Shown: in pieces, positions 6,555-6,563 of the stretch
Position numbering within the stretch: the first letter of the stretch is position 1
How the letters are laid out: each line of letters opens with the position of its first letter
Assembly (NCBI GenBank): GCA_902761395.1
Contig: CACWKJ010000095.1
Location: 1 to 6,563, forward strand
DNA: 6,563 nt
Reading direction: 5' to 3'
Origin: an uncultured Elusimicrobium sp.
GTDB taxonomy: Bacteria > Elusimicrobiota > Endomicrobiia > Endomicrobiales > Endomicrobiaceae
The notes under the pieces: model-generated
The model's input: the letters and a program-made list of their open reading frames with translations, nothing else
What the model was told of the DNA's origin: nothing
The model's database searches: none
Position numbers and translations under genes: made by a program

Positions 6555-6563
6555 TATAGCTAA

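Overview
The window is an AT-rich (visibly well over 60% A+T) bacterial segment in which every credible gene lies on the minus strand, so the transcript reads from right to left. Four genes are packed with gaps of 10 and 14 bases and one 4-base overlap, so they look like one operon. The first gene encodes an outer-membrane beta-barrel protein of the PorV/PorQ (UPF0164, FadL-like) type, which points to a diderm (Gram-negative-type) bacterium. Families of this kind are common in Spirochaetota, Elusimicrobiota, Fibrobacterota and Bacteroidota. Low GC and the repeat-rich exported proteins would suit an Elusimicrobiota- or spirochaete-like host, but the window alone does not settle the taxon.

Layout in transcription order. 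6541-5489: secreted PorV/PorQ-like barrel. 5478-3409: a 689-residue exported, Ser/Lys-rich coiled-coil protein built from about nine clear 34-37-residue repeats, with an N-terminal signal peptide and a C-terminal Gly-Gly/hydrophobic/Arg tail. 3394-1251: a membrane protein with two cytoplasmic FHA domains, a transmembrane helix, seven FG-GAP/VCBS-type blades (a full seven-bladed propeller) and a second transmembrane helix. This reading frame is broken near 2084-2129, between blades 3 and 4. The break lies at an imperfect 11-bp tandem duplication and next to an A4 tract. 1254-1 (continuing beyond the left edge): a PP2C-type Ser/Thr phosphatase with a transmembrane helix and an extracytoplasmic C-terminal region. 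It starts in an ATGA overlap with the end of the propeller gene.

Reading the four together (inference): the operon resembles a transenvelope phospho-signalling module. A phosphothreonine-reading FHA protein carries a periplasmic propeller, a membrane phosphatase is translationally coupled to it, and both are co-expressed with a long exported coiled-coil protein and an outer-membrane barrel. No Ser/Thr kinase is visible; the part of the operon left of position 1 is where one could be. I see no RNA gene, mobile element, CRISPR array or convincing terminator, and no gene-free stretch longer than a few tens of bases.
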